DNA of 64,000 nt from Sebastes aleutianus (lineage: Eukaryota; Chordata; Actinopteri; Perciformes; Sebastidae). Numbering within the stretch: position 1 is the stretch's first letter; each line of letters starts with the position of its first letter. Positions 1 through 11,595 of this stretch are shown piece by piece. The stretch covers positions 14,093,361 to 14,157,360 of the forward strand of contig CAKAKS010000066.1 in assembly GCA_916700875.1 (NCBI GenBank), written 5' to 3'. The notes beneath the pieces were generated by a model. That model had not been told where the DNA came from. It ran no database searches and saw nothing but the letters and a program-made list of their open reading frames with translations. A program made the position numbers and the translations under genes.

Positions 1-160
1 GACCATTTTGTGTCAAATTATTGATTTCTTCAGTAAGTAGCCGTGTAATAAGCGGGATAATGTACAGCTGGCGGGTCATTGTTGTGAAATAAACCCCTGC
101 GGCATCGCCCTGTCAGGGTTTCTTTCACAACAATGACTGGCTCACTGTACTTATTCTATT
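1..160. repeat. Fragment of an interspersed repeat ending in a hairpin
   Basis: The first 30 bases (gacc...ttttgtgtcaaattattg) match 63858-63885 near the other end of the window. They are followed by an imperfect palindrome, arms about 62-97 and 115-150: gtacag..ggtcattgttgtgaaataaaccc against its reverse complement, loop about 17 bases. The element is cut by the window edge. Its superfamily is unknown. Confidence 0.6.
62..150. repeat. Long imperfect inverted repeat (hairpin)
   Basis: The arm gtacagctggcgggtcattg (continuing to 97) pairs with the reverse complement of 115-150, with a few mismatches around the tggcgg/gagcca segment. The loop contains cctgcggcatcgccctg. It appears to be the 3' part of the repeat fragment at the window start. 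Confidence 0.75.
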
Positions 161-3100
161 ATTATTATTATCGATGAGTTAACATGTAAGCAGCATTTTA
201 AATGTCGTAGCTGGTCAAACTGACTTATAGATAGATGGTTTAATGCTTAACATTTAATTTACTGATCATAGTTTTTGTTAAATCTTAATCTACAAATTAA
301 TTAAAGCTATCAAATAAATGTAGTGGAGTAAAAGTGCATATTTTATAAATGAAATGTAGTGGAATACAAGTATGAAGTAGCAGAGAATTGAAATACTCAA
401 GTAAAGTACAAGTAACTCAAAATAAGACTGAAGTCCAGTAACGGAGTAAATGTGCGTATAACTTCTAAGCAATAAAAAATATTTATTTCAATTACATTCT
501 CGGTTAATTGACGAGCCTTTTGGTCTAAAAGACCTCGGAAAGTATTGGAAGTATTATTGCTTTTTTTTGTCTTAAAGTGTTATCGGTGGGAAGGAGACAA
601 CTTTAAAGGAAAAATAAGAGAAAAAGAAGAAACATCATTGTTGAATTGCACTTTGTGTATTTAACTCTCTTTCAATCAAATATATTGCATACATTTTCAC
701 AAGTAATGTTACACTGAACTAATGTTATGCTGCTTTTCTTAAAAAAAACAACAACTGTTGATTTAGATTAGGTGCTAGCTCCATAAATGCATCACCTTTT
801 GACGTGATTTCCATCAAAGAAATAACAAAAACAGACTTAAATCTTCCAGTCAGTCAGGTCGCAGCAATATATCAGTTGACACACCCGTGCAGAAAACCTC
901 CACTCAGCAGTGTTATTTGAATCAGTCAGCATCCAATATTTCTGCGTGTGAGAACACGTGTATCCTCTCCGTAATGTAGGCTACATTTACTTTGAAAAAG
1001 CCCACGAGCACATTATTCTTCTATCGAGTTAAAGAAGACGACAAACTCCTGAAATTCAACAATGTGGGATCTTTTAAAAATAATAATCTTTGTCATGTAT
1101 AATACTATTCCCCTCTTTTGCCACATCATATTTCCATTTACCCATTTCCACCTATTTCCTTCAAATGGCTGTTGGCTTGAAAAGGGCCCTGGCTATATCT
1201 CCAAACCAGATGTGTGCAGTTGCTGTGTCAATCCACTCCCCCCTCCCCAAACTCCTCTTGGACGATATGGAAAAGTGCAGGAGGGCAAATGGTGAAGTCA
1301 GAGATTCCCCCCGCCCTTTCTTGTCATAAATCATGCTTGGCAGTACAGAATAAGCTACTTCTAGAGACATCGCTACTGGCACTATACCCATTGCCATTCA
1401 TCACCTCCGAGGAACTACAAAAAAGCTAAAAAAAAAAAAAAAATCACCACGAGCTACCCATGTAACCTCTGGACCAACACCACCAACATTAGCAAAAGTG
1501 CATTCCTCTCGTGAAGACAAGGCAATGTTTGCCACCTGTACAATCATTCCTTTTTATTGCCAGCGTGGCCTTTTGGAGAATTTAACAGAGCTAATTGCTC
1601 TTCATTTACTCACAGGGATGGATATAATCTAATGAGGCATTTGAGACGGAAAATATGGCTTTCTCACATGGAAAGACTTTTCAAAGAGTAAATCTCTTCT
1701 TAAGTGCCGAGTGCAAAGTTGAGGACACTTTTTTCTGTGGTAGAATATATACTTCTTTTTTGGTCTTTTTAACTTGATGAACTAATCCTGACAGGATATA
1801 AAATCAAATCCCAAAGCATAGTTTCAGAACTGTTTTCTGTATTTTCTCCATTTTGTAACCTTTTCTAAAAACCCCAAATACCAAATTCAGAGGCATTCTA
1901 TGAACTTTCCTTGTACTTTTGCTCCGGTATGCGCCGTGCAATGCAGTATATACCGAGTCACACGCGAGAAATGATGTGCCAGACTCCCTCTACATGAACT
2001 AACCTTTAGCCTGCACCGTAAAAATGACTGCTTTTTCATTTCCCTCGAAGGGATCTGACGGGGCATGGCAGTAATGGCGCTGATGAATGCCAGAATAAAC
2101 AGACGGTGGGAGACAAGACAAAGACGAAGATGAATGTGTCTGAAAGGTAGGATTCTTGGCAGTTCTGAATTCAGCGGAAAAACCTGGATTTCATTTTTGG
2201 AATTCATTCGTTTTGCATGAAAAAGACTTCCAGTGTTCTGTCCAGACGAACGTGCACGTTTACGTGAAGTTGTTGGCCGTGGTTCCATGACAAATTAGCC
2301 AAACTGGTCATGGACAGACCAAGTCAGCATGTGTTTTTGTTTATCATCTTTGGTTCTCGTGCCAGGTTCAGTATGACACAGCTTTAACCACTATGGATCC
2401 ATTTCCATTTTCATTTGTCCAAGTATGTTAAGGATTGTAATGTTAGAATAATTATTTTGGATGAAATAATACTGCTTTAATCCCTGTTAGTGGATTATTC
2501 CACATTAGAACAATTCAACATATAAAATTAATTAATCACTGCGAGAAAAAAGCACTGAAATCGACTCACTGCTTTCAGCTTTAGCCTCCGTCTCTGCATC
2601 CCAGTGCCACCGGCTGCAGACAGTGGCTGCCCCGTGTGCTATGTATTTATTTGAAAGTGTTTTCCTGTAGCTCAATACTGTAAATTACCCCGGCTGTCAA
2701 TCTATTGCTGAGCTTAGCAAGCTAGATTTGACCACCACGTTATTTATTACCTACAGTATTTATTTAAAATATTTACATCAGCGCGCATTACAAAAAGTAT
2801 GATCCGGCAAACCTATAACTTCAAGCAGGGAAGCCCATTACCAAAAGAGTGACAGCTACTCTTCATCTTATCACACCTTAGGTTCTTTTTTTATATATTA
2901 CTTAAAAGCAAGTTTTAAAAATGATAAGCCATGTTGCTTCTGAGTTCGTACATTTTACTCATTTTGAGATTTTGATCAATGAATTCAGACTCCTGGTTAC
3001 TAACTACTGTATCAAACTTACTGGAGGCTCCATGTTAGTTTCACAGCATTATTCAGCATTCATATAAACACTCAATACATGGCTAATATAACACACTATA

Positions 3101-5524
3101 ATGCAGATGTAAACAGATGTAAAGACATTTGTTAGTGTTTGTTGATGTATCTGTCAACAATCACATATCCATGTATGAAGCATCCATAACTTGTGTATAG
3201 ATATATAGACATATATAGACATAGACAATAATTGATAACAGTAAAATAAAGCTGTAATCATATTTATTGATATAGGATTACACACATGAACAAATTAAGG
3301 TTAATTCTTGACCCTTGGAAAATAATACAAAAAAAAAATCTTAACTCAATGTCCACTTATTAGATTTCTTCTGGAGCTTCTGCATCAGTTTGCTCAGTTG
3401 TCATGAGAGTGAAATATTCATAAATACGTAATTAATAAATCTAATTATAATGTGCATTTAAATATATATTATAAGAAATAAATACAATTTATGTATTCAT
3501 TATTTAAACATGATTTCTGCTTGACAGGAAAAGTTAGATGTTAAAAAAAACACCCAAAAATAAAGATGTTTTAAAAAAAAGTTGTTAAAAATGTCCTTAT
3601 ATCTGCTTACACACTACATTATTTGTGTTCTAATCAACACTGGCACTATACATTCAAACCACTGCTGACAATCACAGTTCGTGTTATTGTAATAATAACA
3701 ATATTTATGATCTGTAGGTCATTAATGAGCTTGAAACAGTCACTACACATACGCGCCTAAAGGGGCCGTTGTATCGGTTGCCATAATGCCATATTTCCCA
3801 ACATGCCTTCTTGTCCTCCAGCCCCCAAGGGAGAAACAACAAAAATGGTAATTCCACAGACAGGAAGTGAAGTGGAGTGTAGCGCAGCGCCATAGTGATA
3901 TGGTAGTGAGAGCATAGTGAGAGCTGAGCTGTATAGTATCTTAATACAGTTGTTATAAATCAGAGCTGAGGAGACGGCCGGGCAAATTTACATGCATCAT
4001 TGTTGGGACTTTTAAACAAATATTGATAAAGATGAACAGAGTTTGGACCTGTTGAAAATGTTTAATGTATTCCAACAGTATTTTTGTTTAAAGGGAATAG
4101 TTAGACATTAAGCTCTTCATGTGCTGAAAATGCCGAAGCACTCCTTTACGGTCTTTAAGAGAGTGCGCTATAAAAATGTCTGAAATATGAGGCAAAATTT
4201 AACATAGTGTTACACTTATTACCGCTACAGAGATGCAGCTTATTCATGAACGTTTCCTTAATATCGTCCTTCACACGTCTGCCCAAGATAATTCACCTGT
4301 AGCTCGCTGAACCAAAAGAAATCGGATTCCTCCCAGATACTTGACCTTACCGAGGACTTCCACTTTAATTTGCATTAAAAAGATGTGAAATATAGACGGA
4401 CTCACACTGACGAATTGTTCTTGGATTGGTTTCTGCGGAGCAATATGAAAATTTACAGTTGGCATTAATATTAATGCATCATTATCAGCTGTCTGATTTC
4501 ATAAATAAGTACAGCCGTGTCAGGTCCGGTGTAGATCACTTGGATAGGGCACACTTTGCAAAACCACACTTTGTGAATTTAATTGGGAAAATTGCAAATC
4601 AGGTAGTCAGCCGTATAACTCATTGTCACATTTAATCAATAAACTTTGTAAATCAACTCATTTCATTTATAAATGATCTTATATAGATCAGGCAACCAAT
4701 TAAACAATTAGCATACATTTAGCAATTAATTAATTTAACCATTAATCACGCCATTACAGTTCAGATTTTAAGCCAGCAAATTTGGGAGCAGACGTGCGGG
4801 CTGGCGTCGGAGCAGTACATCATGCCTGGGGAGTGCAGATTGTGACACAGCGAGATTTACTGAGCTAAAAATCAATGCAATTAGGAGAGAGGCTGGAAGC
4901 TGGCCTGGGGTCCAACGTAGTCTTCAGGACATTTTTCCGACACAGACACACTTCAAAACTTTATTTTATTTTTTATTTGGGACATACAAGGTCATCATTA
5001 GCAGCAGTAACGCTGAATGCCCACTAAGCACTCAGCAAAATATCTGAAGCGCGGCTTAAAGGTGCAGTGTGTTGCATTTTTAAACATCAATATGTCATTG
5101 TCAAATTAATTGTGACACCTCGGTATAATTACCACAAACAAATGAGACAACGGTCCAGATGATTGGTTGCCCCTGTCTCACACCACCTTTATTGATGTTG
5201 GCGCTTATCAAAATTAAGACCACATTCCCCATAAACCCCTTTGCTCAGGATACATCTGCTCTGGTCCAAGGTTTACATGTTGCCCTCAGCGCTTCACTCT
5301 GTCCAGTGTCTGTTATCAAGAGGAAGCTTGACCTCTATCTGTGTTTAGTGCTGTAAAGGGCACTGTGCAAGACATTTCATATATTTCATATTGTGCAGTG
5401 AAGAGAGTGACTGATATTTGTTTAGTTTAAAGAGACTTATAAGGCAAAACTGACAAATGGGGTTAAAAATATGAGCAGGACAAAAGAAGAAAAACGTATT
5501 TACATTGTATATTTACATACACTA
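161..5524. other. Non-coding DNA, no gene recognised
   Basis: AT-rich with a 16-base A run near 1429-1444 and short A/T runs elsewhere. The open frames are short and do not resemble known proteins. A phrase at about 4090 (taaagggaatagttagacat) resembles the start of a teleost TTAA-flanked element but no matching end was found. The stretch cttaaaggtgcagtgtgttg at about 5055 resembles the left end of the element at 14041, again without a partner. Confidence 0.6.
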
Positions 5525-5528
5525 TTAA

Positions 5529-6608
5529 AGCAGCAATAATTATTTTTTTTGCTACTAAGGAGCAACAGAACAAGCTGAAAACTCAACACTAACATATTAT
5601 TCCCTTATGAAATTGACATATTATTTAAATATCCAGCATACACAGAGTAACATTAGCATTTATTTGTGTATCTGGCCAATATGGAGTCTATATATTCAGT
5701 CCAATAATCCCGCCAGGTCTCACTCCCAGGGCGTCCAATACTGACGCTTGGGCAGTAGCCTTCAGCGTCTTCATACCAACGCACCCTCAAGCGTCTGTGT
5801 GAGACGCACCGGGCTTTCAGCTGACTCTAATGTAAACCCATCCGTGTCATTATTACACGCAGAGCAACACACATAGTATTAAGAGGACTTTCAACCGCGT
5901 TTGTGTCCCGTGTGAAACCAAAAGTTGAGTTATTTTTACTGATGACGTTATGCTGCGTGACGTCACGTCACTGAGTCACAGGATTTTATGTCCGTAGCTT
6001 AAGTTACGTAACAGACGTAGTTATTTTAACCCAAACCATTACCTTTTTTTCCAACCCTAACCAATAGTTTTGTTACGACCGTTTCACAACGTTTACCTTG
6101 TGTTACGTTAACCACGTGTGAACCTTCTGCATCAAGATATGACACAAAAGGCTGTCATTATGGAGACGCCAGGGGCTCATCTTGCCCAAGTGGCAAAATA
6201 TGATGAGTAGGGATGAAATCACATTGAAAGATCTGTCCTTTTACCTCTGTTTTGGTCTCCACCAACTCCTGAGAAAAAATATCTGTCTCTTAAGCTGCTA
6301 AATGCTTCAATACGCTGACCATACCAGTCGCGAACTTTGCCTGTCAGCCATAAGGAAACCTACAATCTGTTTATCATTTATGTTTATGTTTAGAGATATT
6401 TTTGCTGAAAACAGCTGCCTGTTGTGGCTGTTAATAAGGTCGATGAGAGCTGTGGGAGTCAACCAAAATAGTTAAAAACAACAAGCTAAAAGATGTTTGA
6501 ACATTCCATAGTGATCATTTTCACTGGGTTCGTCACTACAAGTGACTCCTTTCACATTACACATTATTGATCCGTTGTTATTATTATTTAAAAAAAAATG
6601 ATGCAGCT
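5529..6608. repeat. TTAA-flanked MITE (family also at 40.1 and 42.2 kb), interrupted
   Basis: It begins agcagcaataat after TTAA (5525-5528) and ends atgatgcagct before TTAA (6609-6612). The ends are short imperfect inverted repeats (agcagca / agctgca). The inner part 6230-6600 (ctgttttggtctccaccaac, aaacagctgcctg, acaagtgactcctttcacat) aligns with 40.3-40.7 kb and 42.3-43.05 kb. Sequence of a different kind at about 5708-6200 splits it. Confidence 0.65.
5708..6200. repeat. Probable second repeat inserted into the 5.5-kb MITE
   Basis: This block has no counterpart in the other two copies of the surrounding family. It starts around ctcactcccagggcgtcc and ends around ggagacgccaggggctc; these ends are loosely complementary (ccagggcgtc / ccctggcgtc). 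It contains taacccaaaccattacc and ccaaccctaaccaatag, phrases like those in the 11.1 and 20.3 kb repeats. The exact ends and target duplication were not resolved. Confidence 0.45.
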
Positions 6609-6612
6609 TTAA

Positions 6613-7773
6613 GATCTAGCATTAGCGTTACCAACATCACTTGTCTTTTAACGAGACTTGGAGAACATTCCCGAGCGTCAGCCTCACTTCCACATCGCAG
6701 CAGAGCGAAAGGTGAGCTGCAGGTTTGAGATGTTGTGGAAAGCTGCCCTCAAACACAGGATGCGGGCAGGGTTGAAGAACTGTCCGGGCCTCGGGTTGCT
6801 GATTGTCTCATCTGTCTTGGCTAAGTCAGCAGGATGTGACAGCCGCCCTCTCCCTGTTACCCGCTGACCACTGGGCTTGGCATCTTCTCCGCTCACCTGC
6901 CCCATCACCGCCTCCGCCATATCTCTATTCCTCGACTTCACTCTCACCTCAAAGTCTTTGCAGCGAGAACGAGGATCAACGCCTCGGTGTCAAAGAGGAG
7001 GGATGTCGGCTAACAATTTCTGACTGCGGAGCTGCAAAGTATCGGCTCCGCGTGCTCACTCCTGTTTGTTGTTTTTTTGATAATACTCCCAGTCTGACAA
7101 AATGACTTCACTTTAAACGTAAGTTACTCATCAGGTATATTTCTTTCAGTGCACAGAGAGTGCAGTTTTTCCTAGAAGTAATAATTTTGGAGAAAAGATC
7201 TTTTGTTTTGCATGCATTGCATAATGGGAACAACTTTCATTCACTGAGTTTTGTATGTAGAAGATGAAGCTTCCTCTTCATCCTCATTGTCACAGCGATT
7301 GTCTTTCAGGTTCACATGTGTCATCCTGTCTCTGTGCCTGTCACTCTGAGAGGAGCTGTACATCATATACATGCCTGCCTCTCTTACTGTTCTCTTTTTT
7401 TTTCACTGCAGGATGTCGAAATCATATTATGGTGTGTCATGTATGATTACTGTGCAACATGAAATATCATTTTTTAGGAAGCTTTACCTTGTCAGACACC
7501 CATATGTATCTGCTACTATTACAATATGTGTTTGATTTTATCTGCATGTGGTCTATCAAATTTGACAAAAGTGTAAATCCGCTGTACACTTTGTGTGTAT
7601 TTCCAATTTGGCATTACAGCACTAAGATATTATGCTTATGAGCTGAAATATATTCTAGCTACGAGCAACATAAAAGTTGCAAATTATCTTTGAAAACCAA
7701 ATTCAAAGACAGATTTGATATTTCACATCTTAAGATTTCCTTTTTTTAATTGTTTTTTTGTGTTTCATTCCAG
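6613..7773. other. Non-coding DNA, no gene recognised
   Basis: Unique-looking sequence with several overlapping short open frames (6658-7105) that show no family resemblance or signal of protein-like composition. No TE ends were seen. Confidence 0.55.
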
Positions 7774-7867
7774 CTCCTTTTTACTCACTGCTCACCACAG
7801 TCCTGATCCCAGACTTGAAGCCGGCTCGTCGGGGGGATAACAGATGAGCGCAGATGAACAGTGTCAG
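7774..7867 (+). other. Candidate exon (splice-bounded, weak)
   Basis: A T-rich tract (ttttttaattgtttttttgtg) leads into ttcattccag, a good acceptor. The segment ends cagtgtcag followed by gtaaag, a good donor. All three frames contain stops if the segment is read through, so it could only be a non-coding or 5' UTR exon. An ATG at 7844 gives MSADEQCQ up to the donor. A second AG at 7800 would give a shorter exon. Sites like these occur by chance in long non-coding DNA. Confidence 0.2.
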
Positions 7868-10800
7868 GTAAAGTGCTGTGAAAGACATTTAATGTGTTTT
7901 ATATCAGTGTGTCTGAATTGTCCGGGAACACTTGAATCACTCAGTGTCAACCAAATACGGCGTAATGAGACTCGCCTCCTCTCATCTGAAGACACATGTC
8001 TCTCCGCTGTCACTCAGGCTAACGCAGGGAGGAGAAAAAAAAGGGCTCTTTTCCGAGCCTTTTGAAGCACACGAGGGCTATATGATGGCGCTCCGCTTTG
8101 CATCAGGAACTGCTCATGCGGGATTATTTCATTACGGAGTCTCCCAGAGAGAGGACAGAGGTCACACTCTGGAGCTCATTCAAACATCTGGAGTTCAGGG
8201 AACATAAATTATCAAATGAGGCAGCAATCTGGATTGAGACACCTATAACTGTTTTTTCATGGCGCACTTGGAGGTGTTCTGTTTCCAAAGGCTGAAAGAC
8301 ATCACATTTATTTACTTCTTTATTTTACCAAGCATGAGCTGTTTTGAGCAGTAGATTAGTCTTGGCTATGAGTCCCTCTGCTTGTGGTTTCGCTGTGCTT
8401 CTTCCACTGCTATGACACAGCCTGGCCTGACAGGAGAAAGTCTGCTAAGGAGCTTTTTTTTTTCTCCCCAATGGGATGTTTCTTGATGTCTGTTTGGAAA
8501 ACTCTGCGTTTCCTCCATTGTTGCCAACACAAACTATTGGTAGGATGGGTCCAGTGGTGTCACTGACTATAAAGGCTGTATGGGGGGATGTGTTGTTATT
8601 CTTACCAAGGGGGTAAGCGGGTTGATGAGGGGAGGGGCGTATCCCAACATCTTAGCCTCCTTTCAGTTGTCACAAGTGGAAAAGAATCGACTTGGAGAGC
8701 GAGATCTCTAATTATCCCCACCTGTGCCCGGCTACAATGGGAGGGTCGAGATGAAGCCATTAGCTGTCTCTTCACTGGCACCACCAAGAGTTTGTATACA
8801 TCTGTGTCTTATTTTCTTTTCTGGCACAATCAGTCCAGCAAGCTAAGCAGGCATGACCGGATTTGGCAAGTTCCAAGGACTTTGGCAAAGTTAGACAAGG
8901 AGGAAGCGGCGAGATGTAGAGAGAGAGGGGGATGAGCTGGCATGGTCCCCGTGTTTGCTTTCTCCCCTGCCTGTTACTTGAGCTGGGGCGTGTTGCCTGG
9001 AGAGGCTGCTGTGTTGGTCAAAACAACCCACCGAACGCTGAAGGAGAAAGTTGCAGAGAGAGAAGGGGCGAAAATGCGATTAAAATGTAGGTTCCCCGTT
9101 CCTGTAATTTCGGTAACAAGCAGCAGAGTCTTCCCAGGTTATCTCTGTTTGTGCGGGGTGCTGTTCAAGATTATTGGGATGCTTAAGCTCATCTCCCATT
9201 TGACTTGCAGCGCTTGATAGAAAAAGGCTCATTGTGATTTCAGTATTGTCAGTTTTGATTAGCTGAGTCAAGCCTTTGTCCGGGGCCCTGCAAGTGTGCA
9301 TGTTGTCAAAGCTGTTTACGAGCAATGACCAGATATGAAGCCCAGACTATTGCGGTCATGTAAACAGCCACATCTGTTTGAACCCACCTGCTCCCCCGTG
9401 TTTACTGGCCATGTAAATAATGAAATAAGTCCAGCGTATTTACTGCATGAAAAATAATACAGCAGCAGCACAGGCTTTGCATTAAATGACACAATAATTA
9501 ATCAGCATTATGAAACAAAACATTGCAAAGTAATCCAAAATGCATCTATATGGTCAAAGCTATTTGTTTCCTCTCAGGTGCGGCTGTGTATATTCATTCA
9601 TTCAGCCGCCTCATTCATTCATTTCCGTCCTTATTTATTTATATATCTCCCTGAGTGTTTGTTTTCATTCTAGTCCCTTGAACCTTGCCACCCTGCGTGT
9701 GACACCCGGGCAGTGAGCGAAGACGGAGAGGCGGGCTGGTTCAGAATGATCACTATCATTAACATTCACGGGGGGTTCACTTATCATCCCTGACTGGAGG
9801 GACATGGCAGCCATTATGAGACGTCCGCAGGTGGAGCGCCATGATACATATTGCATCTTGCCACAATGGATTTATGTATTCAGTAACAAAAGAAAAGTCT
9901 AATGAAAAAATACAGAAGGCAATCCTTTATTCCTCGCTCGACTTCAAGTGAGGCCACCGTGTCCCGCGATGAGGAGGAGCGCGGGGGAATTCCTGGGCTG
10001 TACGCTGACCTGTCACTCAGCGCACGGGCGGTGTGCGAGGGGCCGCGCTATACCTCACATTGGCCCACATTGGTCCTCATATCCCTTATCTTAGCCCTTT
10101 AGAACAAGGGCATGGATAGACTAAATACGTTAAAGGATATGATGGTTATATTCTTATTTTCTTATTGTCAACAAATCTCATGAAAAGCCGAAAACCATAT
10201 ATATATATATACAGTATATATATTCCTCTGTGCCATTGTCGTCCAAACACTATTAAAAACATATCAATGAGCCACACCGTTGCACTGGTTGACATGTTCC
10301 TTTATTACCATGAACATGAGCCATGAATAAATGCCATAAATACCTGCTGATGTGTATTAATCCACAGCTGAAAATAGTCCCCAACAAATGCATTATTTAT
10401 AATGTTTGAGTAACATTTGCTAAAAGCTACAGTGCTCAGCTGTTTTAGGAAATTGGTGAACATTTTTTTTTTTTTTAAATGAAAGCATTTATTTGTAACT
10501 GTTTTTTTTAATGATTATTCGCATCTCCAGGAGGAAACAGTGGGCTTCGCACTTACAGTAGCACTACAGAAAAGTAGTATTAAGAATTAAGAGACGGACT
10601 GACGCATTGTTGGTTTTGGACTTTTCCTGGGATTTGTTGACAATAAGAAAAATATAGAATAACGCCAGCCTTAACCTTCAAGTTGGATCATAACATGTTC
10701 ATATGAATGAATGTCCATTTCGATACTGTTGGTCACCAATCAAACACAATGATAGCTGAGTTTTGACAGGACTTTTGCAGTAGTTTCTGCCTCGTTACAT

Positions 10801-10890
10801 AATGGGAATACTTCTTCCTGCATTGGTACTGAATGTTGAACGTAAAATGTGAAGTTTAGCTGGTAAAGACGTCCAACCTGATCTCAAGGA
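7868..10890. other. Non-coding DNA, no gene recognised
   Basis: Only short unconvincing frames. Contains ATTC-type simple repeats at about 9590-9630 (cattcattcattc) and an AT run with a central acag at about 10197-10223. No terminal inverted repeats were found. Confidence 0.55.
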
Positions 10891-11580
10891 TAGGCGTATA
10901 AATAGCACGATATTTTAAGGCAAGGCAAGGCAAGGCAGCTTTATTTGTATAGCACATTTCAACAACAGGGCAATTCAAAGTGCTTTGAATTTTAAGGACA
11001 ATCCGGACAATCCGAATTTTAAGGACAATCCGGATGTCATGATAACGCATTTTAGGCTTTTCGTGTGTCATTTCACGCCACGTAGCTAATGTTGTGAAAC
11101 AGCTTTTTGTGTGCCATTTAACAGCTTGTTGTTACCGTGAAACTGTCACGGTTATGTTTAGGCAACAAAACTACGGTAATGGCTGCAGTTAGGTTTAGGC
11201 AACCAAACCGCTTAGTTAGATTTAGGAAAAACATCATGGTTAGGCTTAGAATAAGTACGTAAGTAAAATACGTACGGAAATAACGTATCATAAGTACAGA
11301 AAACACATCACTAATCTAGCTTCAAGCTAACTCAACAACACTTTGAAACACAAACACCGGTCTCCTGGTTGAAAGTCCTGTGTTTGTTTGACCCACCCAC
11401 CTCACTCCGCTTTTTCACGTTTTATTCTATGTCAGTAGCTCTGAGCGTAGCGTATTCACGCGGATGTGTTTACATTGCAGTCAGTACAGACTACATGGTG
11501 TAAAATGACACGCCAAAATCAAGAATGGCGTTGTTATTTGCACGCGAAATTACTGACAAATTGCTGTGTCATTCATACGC
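10891..11580 (+). repeat. MITE of the 'ggcgtat...tttaggcaac' family, copy 1
   Basis: It starts taggcgtataaatagcacga and ends gtgtcattcatacgc, an imperfect inverted repeat of about 15 bp. The inner phrases (tcatgataacgcattttagg, aggtttaggcaaccaaacc, aaaacatcatggttaggctt, acagaaaacacatcac) recur at 37.08-37.59 kb and, in reverse, at 20.21-20.45 kb. A short insert lies at 10921-10988. Confidence 0.75.
10921..10988 (+). mobile_element. Short insert with 9-bp target duplication, SINE/LINE tail-like
   Basis: A 68-bp segment (caaggcaaggcaaggcagct, then ttatttgtatagcacatttc) is bracketed by attttaagg at 10912-10920 and again at 10989-10997, inside the copy-1 MITE. The phrase is common in teleost genomes (recalled from memory). 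The variable-length duplication suggests a 5'-truncated retroposon end, but its class is not certain. A further small duplication of aaggacaatccgg follows at 10994-11033. Confidence 0.65.
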
Positions 11581-11595
11581 ATTGTTTCATTATCA

